Assembly (NCBI GenBank): GCA_037349105.1
Contig: JAYJMM010000100.1
Location: 2,257,001-2,321,000, forward strand
From: Limnomonas spitsbergensis
Taxonomy: Eukaryota; Chlorophyta; Chlorophyceae; Chlamydomonadales
Direction of reading: 5' to 3'
Length of the DNA stretch: 64,000 bases
Made by a program: the position numbers and the translations under genes. The notes beneath the pieces were generated by a model, which worked only from the letters and a program-made list of their open reading frames with translations, was not told the origin of the DNA and ran no database searches. Of this stretch, positions 1 through 10,463 are shown in pieces. Every line of letters begins with the position of its first letter. Within the stretch, counting starts at the first letter, position 1.

Positions 1-1545
1 CACGCCCCTCTGTCAGTGTATTCCCCCCCACACACGCCCCTCTGTCAGTCTATCCCCCCCACACACACGCCCCTCTGTCAGTCTACCCCCCCCCACACAC
101 ACACACCCCTCTGTCAGTCTATCCCCCCCACACACGCCCCTCTGTCAGTCTATCCCCCCCCCACACACACCCCTCTGTCAGTCTATCCCCCCCCACACAC
201 GCCCCTCTGTCAGTTTATCCCCCCCCCACACACGCCCCTCTGTCAGTCTATCCCCCCCACACACGCCCCTCTGTCAGTCTATCCCCCCCACACACACCCC
301 TCTGTCAGTCTATCCCCCCCCACACACGCCCCTCTGTCAGTCTATACCCCCACACACACACCCCTCTGTCAGTCTATCCCCCCCACACACGCCCCTCTGT
401 CAGTCTATCCCCCCACACACACGCCCCTCTGTCAGTCTATCCCCCCCCCACACACGCCCCTCTGTCAGTCTATCCCCCCCACACACACCCCTCTGTCAGT
501 CTATTCCCCCCCACACACACCCCTCTGTCAGTCTATCCCCCCCCACACACGCCCCTCTGTCAGTCTATCCCCCCCCACACACGCCCCTCTGTCAGTCTAT
601 CCCCCCCCACACACGCCCCTCTGTCAGTCTATCCCCCCCCACACACGCCCCTCTGTCAGTCTATCCCCCCCCACACACACCCCTCTGTCAGTCTATCCCC
701 CCCCACACACGCCCCTCTGTCAGTCTATCCCCCCCCACACACGCCCCTCTGTCAGTCTATCCCCCCCCACACACGCCCCTCTGTCAGTCTATCCCCCCCC
801 ACACACGCCCCTCTGTCAGTCTATCCCCCCCCACACACGCCCCTCTGTCAGTCTATCCCCCCCCACACACATGCCCCTCTGTCAGTCTGTCCCCCATACA
901 CACGCCCCTCTGTCAGTCTGCCCCCCCCACACACGCCCCTCTGTCAGTCTATTCCCCCCCACACACACCCCTCTGTCAGTCTATCCCCCCCCACACACGC
1001 CCCTCTGTCAGTCTATCCCCCCCCACACACGCCCCTCTGTCAGTCTATCCCCCCCCACACACGCCCCTCTGTCAGTCTATCCCCCCCCACACACGCCCCT
1101 CTGTCAGTCTATCCCCCCCCACACACACCCCTCTGTCAGTCTATCCCCCCCCACACACGCCCCTCTGTCAGTCTATCCCCCCACACACACGCCCCTCTGT
1201 CAGTCTATCCCCCCCCACACACGCCCCTCTGTCAGTCTATCCCCCCCCACACACGCCCCTCTGTCAGTCTGTCCCCCATACACACGCCCCTCTGTCAGTC
1301 TATCCCCCCCACACACGCCCCTCTGTCAGTCTATCCCCCCCCACACACACCCCTCTGTCAGTCTATCCCCCCCCACACACGCCCCTCTGTCAGTCTATCC
1401 CCCTCCCCCCCCACGCCCCTCTGTCAGTCTGTCCCCCACACACATGCCCCTCTGTCAGTCTGTCCCCCCTACACACGCCCCTCTGTCAGTCTGTCCCCCC
1501 CACACACGCCCCTCTGTCAGTCTCTCCCCCCTACACACACCACGC
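1..1545. repeat. 31-32-bp C-rich minisatellite, about 49 units
   Basis: Each unit has the core CCCCTCTGTCAGTCTATC followed by a C run and an ACACAC tract. Unit length drifts by one or two bases through the C run. The array starts before the window and stops just upstream of the splice acceptor of the PPP1R11-like last exon, so it lies in that gene's last intron. Each unit contains a pyrimidine-rich stretch ending in CTGTCAG, which resembles a 3' splice site. Stop codons are absent on the plus strand, which gives a 549-codon repeat ORF I do not regard as a gene. Confidence 0.95.
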
Positions 1546-1566
1546 GCCCATGCCCACGCTGTACAG

Positions 1567-1721
1567 AGTGCTGCATTTTCCACAAGCAGCGTGTGTGGGG
1601 CCAGTGGAGCGACAACGAGGACAGCGACCAGGAGTGTAGTGGTGGCTTGCCACCGGCAGACCTAGGGGGGCCAGCAGGGCCAGGGCCCGTCGGTCTTCCG
1701 CCTTCGGGGCCTACGCAATAA
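1567..1721 (+). CDS. PPP1R11: Last exon of a PPP1R11/inhibitor-3 type PP1 inhibitor
   Basis: This is the 3'-terminal coding exon. The acceptor is GCTGTACAG at 1558-1566 and the stop is TAA at 1719-1721. It encodes 50 residues starting CCIFHKQRVWGQWSDNEDSD, followed by a Gly/Pro-rich tail. The KCCIFHK-like cysteine block followed by an acidic Asp/Ser stretch is the signature of the small, heat-stable PP1 inhibitor family (PPP1R11 in animals, Ypi1 in yeast, inhibitor-3 in plants), which binds the PP1 catalytic subunit in the nucleus. The PP1-docking motif (KVxW) should lie in upstream exons outside this window. The usual CxHxHC segment after the acidic stretch is reduced here to one Cys. The preceding intron is filled by the minisatellite. 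Family assignment is from recall of the motif, not a search. Confidence 0.72.
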
Positions 1722-2179
1722 CCCTGCATCTTGGGAGCAGGGATGGAGCTGCGTTTTGCACTGTGCGTGTTTTATTTTTCATATTTTTTTCGTGTTGTCT
1801 GGGTGCGCCACGCCTTTATAAAGCTACGCTGCCGCTTAAAAGCGATCTGTTATAGCTTTTAGAGGCCTGTTTTATTTCGGCAGTTAGGCGGCTGCATGAT
1901 TGCTGTCGTACGTGCCGCAGCCGGTCAGCCATTACGCAGCGTGGGCTTGCAAGCTGTGGCCCCCCACCCCCGAATTTCCCCCCACCTCTGACTAACTACA
2001 AATGTACGGTTTCGAGAACTCTGTTGTGCTGGCATGATGCTGGCTTTATTTGGATACCGGTAGCACATGTGTGGAACCAGATAGGTGAATCCGCCTGCAT
2101 ACCGGTATGGATCATTGATTTGTCTATTTATACTATTTATCGCCGAAAATACCTTCATGGTTCATGGTTCAATGGCCAA
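1722..2179. other. 3' flank, no gene seen
   Basis: T-rich sequence follows the stop codon (T runs at 1770-1795), compatible with a 3' UTR. I see no Chlamydomonas-style TGTAA signal and no convincing coding sequence on either strand. Confidence 0.4.
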
Positions 2180-2400
2180 GTTGACGACGTTACACCTCTG
2201 GGCTGCCCTAGTCAAAAAGGCTCGGCCATGTGGTCGTCCATCTGTCTAGTTCAACAGCCAAGTCAATGACGTTGCACCTCTGGGCCCTGCTCAAATAAGG
2301 CTCGGTCGCGTGGGCGCCTAACTAAAGAGTTGGGAGGAAAGATGGGAAGAAACACAGTAGGGGGCAGGACAAAAGAAAGGGGGGGGGGGAAGTAAACAGC
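2180..2400 (-). mobile_element. Two 5'-truncated LINE 3' ends
   Basis: Two copies (2180-2233 and 2262-2323) of the roughly 55-bp terminal module that recurs through the window. Read on the plus strand the module is CAATGACGTTGCACCTCTGG, then GGGCCCTGCTC, then a GGCTCGG core ending GTGGGCGCC. The second copy continues into a polypurine stretch to about 2400, matching the pyrimidine-rich 3' UTR of the longer copy beside it. Orientation follows that longer copy. Confidence 0.6.
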
Positions 2401-2481
2401 CAAGTACGCAGCTTCTGTTTATCACTGGTCAATGACGTAACACATCTGGTCCCTCCATTTAGTTTTTCCCCCCGTCTGAAC

Positions 2482-3070
2482 AGGTGGGCGCCCACGCGGC
2501 CGAGCTTTGAGCGGGCCCAGAGGCGTAACGTTATGGACATCTGGTCCCTGCTCAAACAGGATCGGTCGCATAGGCGCCTAATTAAACAGTTGGGAGGAAA
2601 GCTAAAACAAATACAAGGGGGCAGGGCCAAAGAAAGGAGGAACAGTGGGAAATTAAGCGAAGGGACAAAACTTAAGGCTGGAACGGGAAATTAAAGGTAG
2701 TACCAGCCTCTGAAAACGTCTACGCATCAACTACATCTACCAAGTCTTCCAAAAAGGCCAAAGTATCCCACCCAAGCCTGCCCCGGTACAACTTAAAGAA
2801 GTCTCTCGGAGGATCTACCCATCCCTGCTCTCCGAGTTGATCCTGCCCGCTGGGGCATTGAAAGCATGCGTGCAACACGTCCTCCACATGGCTGCCGTCT
2901 CCCCTAGCCCAACATAGCACCCATGTTACTGAAAGTGCGCACAATACCTCCTTATGGCAGGCCCCTGCCTGGGTGGCTACTGGCCCCCCAAAATGATGGC
3001 CGTTAGGCCAATGGAGACCTAATCTTGACCAGCCTACAGCCGATGGCCCAAGCAGCAGGGCAGGCAGCAA
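2482..3070 (-). mobile_element. LINE fragment: ORF C-terminus plus 3' UTR
   Basis: The minus-strand ORF 3070-2720 ends with RGRLGWDTLAFLEDLVDVVD. Upstream it has a Cys-rich stretch of the kind seen after the reverse transcriptase of non-LTR elements (HVEDVLHACFQCP). It is followed by a pyrimidine-rich 3' UTR and the terminal module at 2583-2531. A second, inverted module (2482-2533) abuts it, so two insertions meet head to head. A homologous C-terminus with the same tail lies at 23484-23856 on the plus strand, which is what identifies this as a repeat family. The LINE assignment is inference from structure (coding end, UTR, constant 3' end, variable 5' truncation). Confidence 0.6.
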
Positions 3071-3294
3071 CAGGCACCCATGGCAGAAGGCCGTAATACA
3101 GCTGAACCGTAGGCTTGTAGCTGAAGCACCAGAAATTATAGAGTGGATCTCACTATCTCAGCGGTTTCGAAAAGTCCGGGTTCGGCCTTCTGAGGGACTC
3201 GTATGCACCTGCAAAATGATGAAGATAACGGTATTGCCTAAAGCCCGTGAAAACCCGGGGGGCCCAAACCCCTGGTCAAAACTAACGACGATGT

Positions 3295-3434
3295 ACGTGT
3301 GGGCTCGTCGAATTACTCTCTTTCTTTCCTTCCCCCTTTGCCTTCAGTTTCCTTTTCTCATAAGTACCAACCAGACAGTTGGGTGCCGACGCGGCCGAGC
3401 ATTCAAAAGCAGGGCCCAGAGGTGTTATGTCATT
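3295..3434 (+). mobile_element. 5'-truncated LINE 3' end
   Basis: A pyrimidine-rich UTR (CTTTCTTTCCTTCCCC) runs into the terminal module at 3381-3434 in plus orientation (GCGGCCGAGC, AGCAGGGCCCAGAGGTGTTA, TGTCATT). Same family as the copies at 2482-3070 and 23484-23856. Confidence 0.6.
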
Positions 3435-4552
3435 CTACTATCTACCTCACAGAGCCATGCCACTCCCAGCGCAAGTCTCCTTGTTTTTACAAACACTACA
3501 AACACACTTCTTGACAGATATACCGGTATCGGTATCAAGAGTTTGGGACATCTTGGTGTCCGAAATAACGACCAATCCTGAAACTGCAACTAAACACACA
3601 GAAACAAAAATCACAATCACCGAATTATGGTGCACTGCTTTTCGCTTTCCGTCCTAGTGTATCAAGTGCCTGTACCGGTTTACGGGCACATGTCCCATGC
3701 ATCAAGTGTGATGCTCTGTTGGACTGTAAAAACTTCACAAAACTTCACTTCACAAGTCCACAATGCCTGCGTGGCCTCACCATTATGGTGCATGTAACTC
3801 GGGACAAATAGAAAGATCAAGGGCAAGATTCAAGGAAGGCAATCTCTGTATCTTGTAGGTTGAGCACGGCAGGTCCAAGGCATGGACAGCCTCCTCGGTC
3901 CATATGATAATATGGTAAGCAAGGTGGTGGCAATGGCAGAGAGCACAAATGAACCTCTCAAGTACCGATTATTATGCAATTATTTCAGCACGGTAAGAAG
4001 TCTGGATCAATCATTTCCGAAAATAAGGCAGCAATAGGGAGACCAAATGACAAAGCAATAGGGTGTCAATTAACATAGCAATAGGAATGGCGATCAACAG
4101 AGCAATAGGAATGGCCATAAGGAATACTGGGCAATGGTAAGGCAGGGGATGATAAAATAATATAAGGTAGCTGAGAAAAGGACAGGCTGGCAGGCGGTAC
4201 CAGTTGCCAGCCTGTCAAGCAGAAGACAATGAGACAACAGAAGTCAGGTGGTCCATAGTCAGGCAGGCTGGCCGGAAATACCAGTTGGAAGTGGTCGGCC
4301 AGTCACAAGGTGGACAGTGCAGTGCAGATTAGGCAGGGGAGAATGAGATGAGGCAGGGGATAATGAGATAAGACCGTGCCGAAGGCAGCGGACACAGCAT
4401 TGCGGATTAAGTTCCGGAAGATTTGCGAACAAGGGATTGAGTGCATGCGTCCCGTCTGTCCCTCCACCTTGTCCTCCGCCCCGCTCTCAACCCAAACAGG
4501 TTGTAAAGTCTGCTTATTCAAGGGTTTAACCCTCAACCCTAAACGCCAGCTC
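3435..4552. other. Intergenic, short local repeats, no gene seen
   Basis: Contains short local duplications (AGCAATAGGAATGGC twice at 4077-4115; a GGCTGGC-with-ACCAGTTG block twice at 4180-4295). It lies downstream of the minus-strand RING-CH gene, so part may be its 3' UTR. No ORF with recognisable content. Confidence 0.4.
4181..4216. other. Perfect 12-bp inverted repeat, 12-nt loop
   Basis: GACAGGCTGGCA (4181-4192) is the exact reverse complement of TGCCAGCCTGTC (4205-4216). It lies about 340 nt beyond the stop of the RING-CH gene on that gene's strand, so it could fold in its 3' UTR. It may equally be a relic of an element. Function unknown. Confidence 0.5.
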
Positions 4553-7500
4553 TCAAACAAACAGGCTGTTCAGTCTGCTCATGAAGCCTCTGCCCTGCTG
4601 CTGCTGTTGCTGCTGCCGCAACAGCTGCTCCTGCTGCTGCGCGGCGCGGTGCCTCATCATCATGATGGCGCACTCCATACCGTCGCTGTGCTCCCGCTGT
4701 ATCCCAAGGAGGGGCTCGCTGCGCGCCGCGGCGGCGGGTGCCGCCGCCGCCGCATGCGGCGGCGGCGCCGGCGGCGGCCGGCCCTTGGTGGGCGCAGCCG
4801 CCGGCCGGGGCGGCGCGGCAACAGGCGGCGGCGCGACGCGGAGATGCGGCGACGCCGCGGCAGCGGCCTTGCCGGATGCTGCGTGCATGTTGATGCTGTA
4901 CGTTGTGGTCGAGGCCAGGCGGAAGATACCCATGTGCACAAACGGATTATCGTGCGCCGTCGAGTGAACGGACGCGACCGGGGCGCTGCTGACGGCTACC
5001 TGCCCCGAGTTGGACACACGGCCAGTCTTAGCCACCGCCGCCGCCGCTGCCTTAGCCTTGACGGCGGCGGCCGCAGCCGCCAAGCTCCCCGCGCTCGCAG
5101 CCCTAGTGAGAGTTGGAGGGCCGCCTGCTCCTGAGACACCACTTCCGCTGCTGTTTGAGACCTGTCGGACCCTCTCTGCGGCGGCCTGGCTTGCACACCA
5201 ATAGGCGGCATCATAGGTGCCCAAACCCTCCAGCTTGACCTTGTCGGCCGCGGAGCCGCCGGGCGCCTTGCACTCAAAGTTGATCTTGAGGTTCTGCAGG
5301 GGGGGGGGGGGGGGAGATGAAACAGAAAAGTCCGTCAGAAAAAGGGTCGCGTATCCGTTCCGGTGCCCCGTTGTGAAGGTGGTGGCCGGAGTGGCATCAA
5401 GAGAGCGCCACTAGGAAGCCTTAAGCACTTAAAGGGGTCCCGGACCTGCTTTGGTAATTTTACCGGCTGCGAAAACGGATCAGATGTTGTATGCGTCATT
5501 TTAGTGCACTGTAACCCAGGCCATCACTCCTCACACACACCACCAGTGACCAGTCCACCATCAATACCACTACCAACACACCACCACCATCGACCAGTGA
5601 ATATTTTAATGGATGACGGAGCACCCTTGGCAGGCTGTTGGGTGGCCACAACGGGGCGAATGAGGATCAAACCTTTACCGGCCGGAGGCCCAAGCAGCAA
5701 GGCCTGATGCATCCACCCTGGCTGTAGGCCGTAAGTTGCTGAATCTCCCTTCGATAAAGTGTACCTGAATCACTCTATGGCGAACTAAAAGTGTAGCTGA
5801 ATAAGTAGAATATTAATCTTAGTTGAATCACACTTTCGTAAACAGTAGCCGAATCACACTAAACTGTACATCAAGTGGTACCTGAACCACTCACATGTGT
5901 ACTGGGTAGCTTGAGAGCCTTCTTGACCTCCTTCTCAAAAAGCCTCTTGCCGGCCTCCCCGGGCTGCAGGGGCATCACCACAGTGACGTTCCCGTACTTC
6001 ACCCTGATGTTGGGCAGGCGGCCTGCGGGAAGAAGGAGCAGTGCAGCAGAGGGGGGTCAGTGCATAGGATGTAGTGTAGGTTTTATTGCAGGTGTGGGAG
6101 AAGGGGGTCAAGATAAGGTTATGTTGGATAGGCTGGCACATGGGCTGTCATAGTGCATGGGCTATCATAGTGTCATAGTGCATGGGCTGGCTTGGTACGT
6201 GGCTGGCAAGATAAGGTTATGTTGGATAGGCTATTAGGCTGGCTAATGGCCTGTCATAGTGCATGGGCTGTCATAGTGGCATAGTGCATAGTGGCATAGT
6301 GCATAATGCATGGCTGGCTTGGTGCATGGCTGGCTTGATGCATGGCTGGCTTGGTGCAAGGCTGGCTTTGTGCATGGCAGGCTTTGTGCATGGCTGGCTT
6401 GATGCATGGCTGGCTTGATACATGGCTGGCTTAATGCAAGGCTGGCTTGATGCATGGCTGGCTTGATGCAAGGCTGGCTTGATGCATGACTGGCTTGATG
6501 TATGGCTGGCTTGGTGCATGGCTGGCTTGATGCATGGCTGGCTTGATGCATGGCTGGCTTGATGCATGGCTGGCTTGATGCATGGCTGGCTTGGTGCATG
6601 GCTGGCTTGATGCATGGCTGGCTTGATGCATGGCTGGCTTGATACATGGCTGGCTTGGTGCATGGCTGGCTTGATGCATGGCTGGCTTGGTGCATGGCTG
6701 GCTTGGTGCATGGCTGGCTTGGTGCATGGCTGGCTTGATGCATGGCTGGCTAGATACATGGCTGGCTTGATGCATGGCTGGCTTGGTGCATGTGTTCATG
6801 GAGCTGGCACATGGCACATTGTCGCCGGTGCATGGCTGGCATGGTGCCAGATTTCATGGTATAGGCACATGGCACATTGTTGCCCGTGCATGGCTGGCAC
6901 CGTGCCTGCGCACCTGGGATGGATCCCTTGGCTGGGACGGGGCTTCCCGAATTGAGCACTGCTCGGTAGTCGGGCATGGGCCAGGAGCAGAATCGGCAGC
7001 GCTTTTCTTCTCTGAGCAGGCAAGTGAGGGTGGGGGAGCATAAGTGGTAAGCAAAAGAACAGTATGCTGGACACAGACATGGTCTGCTGAGTCATGCAAG
7101 CTGGAGCGACGTGATGCGCTCGGCTCCTCCAAACGCATCATGGGGCCTCGATTTGTGAGTGTGGGTTGGCTAGAAAGAATGCGTCGTGCGTGTGTTAGAC
7201 TCGTATGCCGGTGGCCCGGTACCTGCCAATTCAGCAGTGAAATTCGGAGAGATAGCTGAAGGAGAGGTCAGGGCGGGCAAATGTGCCATTACGTAATAAT
7301 AGCGCATTCGACATCGTGAGCACGAATGTGTGGAATGAGTGGAAGCTGCGCAGGGAGCTTCCACGACTTTTGCTCGCGCCCGCCCCGTCTGGCTGGATCG
7401 GGACGCAAGGGCGCGCTAGCTTTCGACTGCCCCTGCCCCTCACAGGCCAGGCGCATCAACTGTGCATCAGAGAGTACCGCGTCAGCATGAAGACCCTGGC

Positions 7501-7912
7501 TGTTTGCTCTGTCCATCGGGACATGTGTTTCTTTTGCTTCATGAGGAATGTGGGTGGGGACATGCGAATGGGCTGCTGAATTGCTTATGGCGCATGGAGA
7601 AGATAGGAGTGAAATGCGGATGTGCCTGGGTACTCACTCTCGTCCTGCCTGCTGCAGACACCATCTGGCCAGGCACTTCGCATGCGATGACCGGTCAGGG
7701 CAAGCGCACTGGCTCATCAGCGGCTCCTCCTCCGTGGACTCGCCCAGGCAAATCCAGCAACTCTGTGCATGCTGGTCGCTGAGGACGCCGTGTGTGCAGT
7801 CGTCGGTGCTTTGCTCACCCTCGGACGACACTGTCGCTCCTGCTGCTGATGAGGATGATGTTAATATGTGCAAGTCGTCGTCTATGGAAGACCCTCCGAA
7901 AGATGAGTCCAT
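4553..7912 (-). CDS. RING-CH (RINGv) protein, copy 1, four exons, 413 aa
   Basis: Exons on the minus strand are 7912-7638, 7011-6914, 6022-5895 and 5293-4553. All junctions are GT-AG and the phases match. The RING-CH zinc site is C52, C55, C69, C71, H77, C80, C97 and C100 (CWICLG, CAC, SSHAKC, CRFC); the last pair is brought in by exon 2. By family it should be an E3 ubiquitin ligase of the MARCH type, but I see no membrane segment, so a soluble protein is more likely. Residues 125-205 form a second conserved module (IRVKYGNVTVVMPLQPGEAG, LKINFECK, GLGTYDAAYWCAS) shared with the paralogue at 14509-16891. The tail is Ala/Pro/His-rich with a Gln tract near the C-terminus (CTG/CAG repeat near 4600) and ends RLNSLFV. 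The start is the first Met of the exon-1 ORF; an upstream exon is not excluded. The introns hold a 16-bp array and a LINE scrap. Confidence 0.85.
5524..5712 (-). mobile_element. LINE-like scrap in the RING-CH gene intron
   Basis: The minus-strand translation carries ALLLGPPAGKG followed by RPVVATQQP, weakly similar to ALLLGPSAVGW...GGPVATQ in the LINE fragment at 2720-3070. It lies in the last intron (5294-5894) of RING-CH copy 1. Short and decayed, so family assignment is tentative. Confidence 0.35.
6240..6790. repeat. 16-bp minisatellite GGCTGGCTTGATGCAT, about 34 units
   Basis: Units vary mainly at GATGCAT, GGTGCAT and GATACAT. The array fills the second intron of RING-CH copy 1 (6023-6913). 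The 16-bp period cycles all three frames without stops on the minus strand, producing the His/Gln/Ala/Ser-rich ORFs there, which are artefacts. A looser GCACATGGCACATTG repeat follows to about 6900. Confidence 0.95.
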
Positions 7913-8960
7913 GTTTGATAGCGACCGTGACCGTGTGGGAAGGGAGATGGAATACAGGGGGCGAAAGAAGTGGGCTTGGTGAAGAAATGACGGGTCAAAT
8001 TAAAATGGTATGATGTTGACGAGAGTGTGTCTTTCTGGAGCAACTGATGCGGCCGGGAAGGTGCGCCCGGCATGGCTTGATTTCACATCCGCATCCGCGC
8101 ACGATCGGTTTCTTCTAAACCCCTGGCCCGAACCCTGCTTTCGGGGCTTTTGGGGGCAACATTCGAAGTCAACTTTATCCATGCGAACTAAGCAGGCAAT
8201 GGCACGACAGAGTCCTTCCCGACCTGCAGTTCCTTATGTAGGCAGGTCATTTAATAGACGTCGACACTATCATTGGTGGCAGCAAAAATGACGCGATGAA
8301 GCTGCTCCATGGGCCCAGCCCAGGGCAACAGAAAGACTCTGAAGTAAGACGCTTCTTGAAGATCACATTTGTGATTCCACTTTGCTTGATCTCCGAGGTG
8401 CCATCGATCCAGCTTGGACTTCAATTTCAAAGAAATATCATTCGTAAGGCTTGCCCTTCGTAAAAATGACTGAGCGATTGCACGCACGCTTTGACACAAA
8501 CTATGCATGTACTATGTGCCGTTTCTTCTCTCAGATTACCAGTCAAACAAGCGCGGTCAAGCCAAAAGTTCTAGACAGTTATCGATCCCTGCATGCCTTC
8601 ATTCTGAATTTTGTCTTCAGTATGCTGATCAGAGCAGCAAGGTCAGATGCAGTCTGCCTGCAAGCAAGGTCGGAGAGTGCAGCAGGAAATGGCGGCAAAC
8701 CGGCAGAAGCGGCGAGGGGAGAGCGTAGTCGAGCCCTTACACGAGAGGTTGCTGTTTGTCACCATGCTTGCGCCTGAGCATGTCCGGGGCTGGGCTGGCC
8801 AGCCTCACACTTTGAGAAGTAAACGCAGAAGAGATCGATGATCTACAGCATCTGCTGTGACTCAATGAGTCCTATGCGGTATTTGAGAAGAAAAGTATGC
8901 TGCCTGTGTGGCTGTGTTTCAAGTCTTCAGCTCACTAAAGTATGCAAATGCCCAGCACAG
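7913..8960. other. Upstream flank of RING-CH copy 1, no gene seen
   Basis: Mixed-composition sequence with only short overlapping ORFs and no recognisable domain. It should contain the promoter of the minus-strand RING-CH gene, but I see no clear TATA box. Confidence 0.35.
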
Positions 8961-8964
8961 GTAC

Positions 8965-9262
8965 ATGGCTGCATGGCACAATATGGGCGCGTGACTGCAT
9001 GGCACAGCAAGGATGCATGGCTGCATGGCACAGCAAGGCTGCATGGCACAGTAGGGGTGCATGGCTGCATGGCACTGGATGGGTGCATTGCTGCATAGCA
9101 CAGCAAGGGCGCATGACTGCATGACACAGCAAGGGCAAATGGCTGCATGGCACAACATGGGCGCATGGCTGCCTTGTATAGCATGGGCGCATGGCTACGA
9201 GACATAGCATAGATGTATGGCTGCATGGCGTTACATAGGCGCATGGCTGCATGGATGCGTGG
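8965..9262. repeat. About 24-bp degenerate repeat, GCATGGCTGCATGGCACAGC
   Basis: About 12 imperfect units of a GCATGGCTGCATGGCACA-type motif. No coding content; the ORFs here are Met/His/Ala/Cys-rich repeat translations. Confidence 0.85.
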
Positions 9263-9646
9263 CAATGATATAACTTCCTAGCCATACATCTCTATCCCCC
9301 TCCTGCTGCTGCATCTGTCACTGCTTCTGCCCGGGCTGCACATGCTGCCGCTAGCCATGCAGCTCCTCTTCCCTGGCTGATTCCCCCCTATCTTGCCTCT
9401 GGAATTGATTATAACCCCAATTTCTCAGTCGAAAAATCAGAATTCTGAAGGGTAGGGGTCAATTCCAATCAACTCAACAGTGCGCTTCTAATGGCATGAA
9501 GCTGGCCAATGTTGCTGGTTGACTGCCGGTTCACAAATGTCAAAATTGGCTACGGGTCCCTTGTGTCGCTGCATCCAAGGATGTGATTTGCGGCGGGCTT
9601 TCTGATGTTGCCTCAGCAGCTGTTGGTGGTCCTGCAAGAGTCCTAA

Positions 9647-9830
9647 TCAATGACGTTACACCTCTGGGCCCTGCTTAAAAAGGCTCGGACGCGTGGGCGC
9701 CTTACTGATAGGGGCAGAAAAGGGGGGAATATAGTGAAGGGACAGACAAAAGGCTGGGAAATAAATGCAAAGGTTGTCCTGCAAGAGTGCTGGTGTCGAC
9801 AGCAACATGTGCGAGATATGCCGGATCAGC
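9647..9830 (-). mobile_element. 5'-truncated LINE 3' end
   Basis: The terminal module at 9647-9702 (TCAATGACGTTACACCTCTG to GTGGGCGCC) is followed by the polypurine complement of the LINE 3' UTR (AGGGGCAGAAAAGGGGGG, AGTGAAGGGACAGAC). Same family and orientation as 2482-3070. Confidence 0.6.
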
Positions 9831-10050
9831 CGGGCTAGGAAAGGAGAAAAACGATGCTATCGTGCGGTGTGAGTTGTCCTTGGCCAGCCTCTCAACCCCT
9901 TTCTGACAAGCTGCCCCCTATTGGTAATTCCTTTGGGCTACTGCATGCGTTTCCTGTGAATTTAAAGACCTTCAAACAAGTAGTCGTTAAATCATAGCAA
10001 CGATTGGTAGACTGTTTGCATCAAGAAGAAGAATTAGCATACAAACAACA

Positions 10051-10165
10051 GTCAATGACGCTACTTGGCCATGCTCGGCCGCATGGGCGCCGAACTTTTT
10101 AGATGGGAGAAAAGAAGACACTAGAAGGAGGGGGTAAACTATACAAACAACCAAGGGGGGGGCAA
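10051..10165 (-). mobile_element. 5'-truncated LINE 3' end, degenerate
   Basis: A shortened terminal module (GTCAATGACG, GCTCGGCCGCATGGGCGCC) at 10051-10092 is followed by a polypurine UTR complement ending in AGGAGGGGGT and ACAACCAAGGGGGGGG. Confidence 0.5.
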
Positions 10166-10463
10166 AAACAAAAAAATCGACCCCAAGCCCCTTTTGTAGA
10201 GCTTAACGAGAGTGTTCCATAGCTATATTTAATTTTTGTTGGCCCAGGGGGGTGGGTGATATGGGGGGGGCAAAGTTGACGGGGGTGGATGGGTGGTCTC
10301 CAAATTAGTAATCCAATATTTGGAAAACCTCGTATATTTTTTTCTGGATGTTTGTTGAGGCTGGCAGCTGCACCTTTGTGTGCTTCTTGCCAACATGAGC
10401 CCATTTACATCCTAAAATGTTGCTTGAATTACCACATGACCCCCTGCCCCCCACACTGAGGGT

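Noticed and set aside
16..1665. 549-codon Pro/His/Ser/Leu ORF
   Set aside because: Translation of the 31-32-bp minisatellite. The real exon downstream uses another frame.
4376..5134. 252-codon Arg-rich ORF on plus, and several 60-130-codon ORFs nearby
   Set aside because: Antisense to the last exon of RING-CH copy 1; the minus frame has the paralogous, spliced reading.
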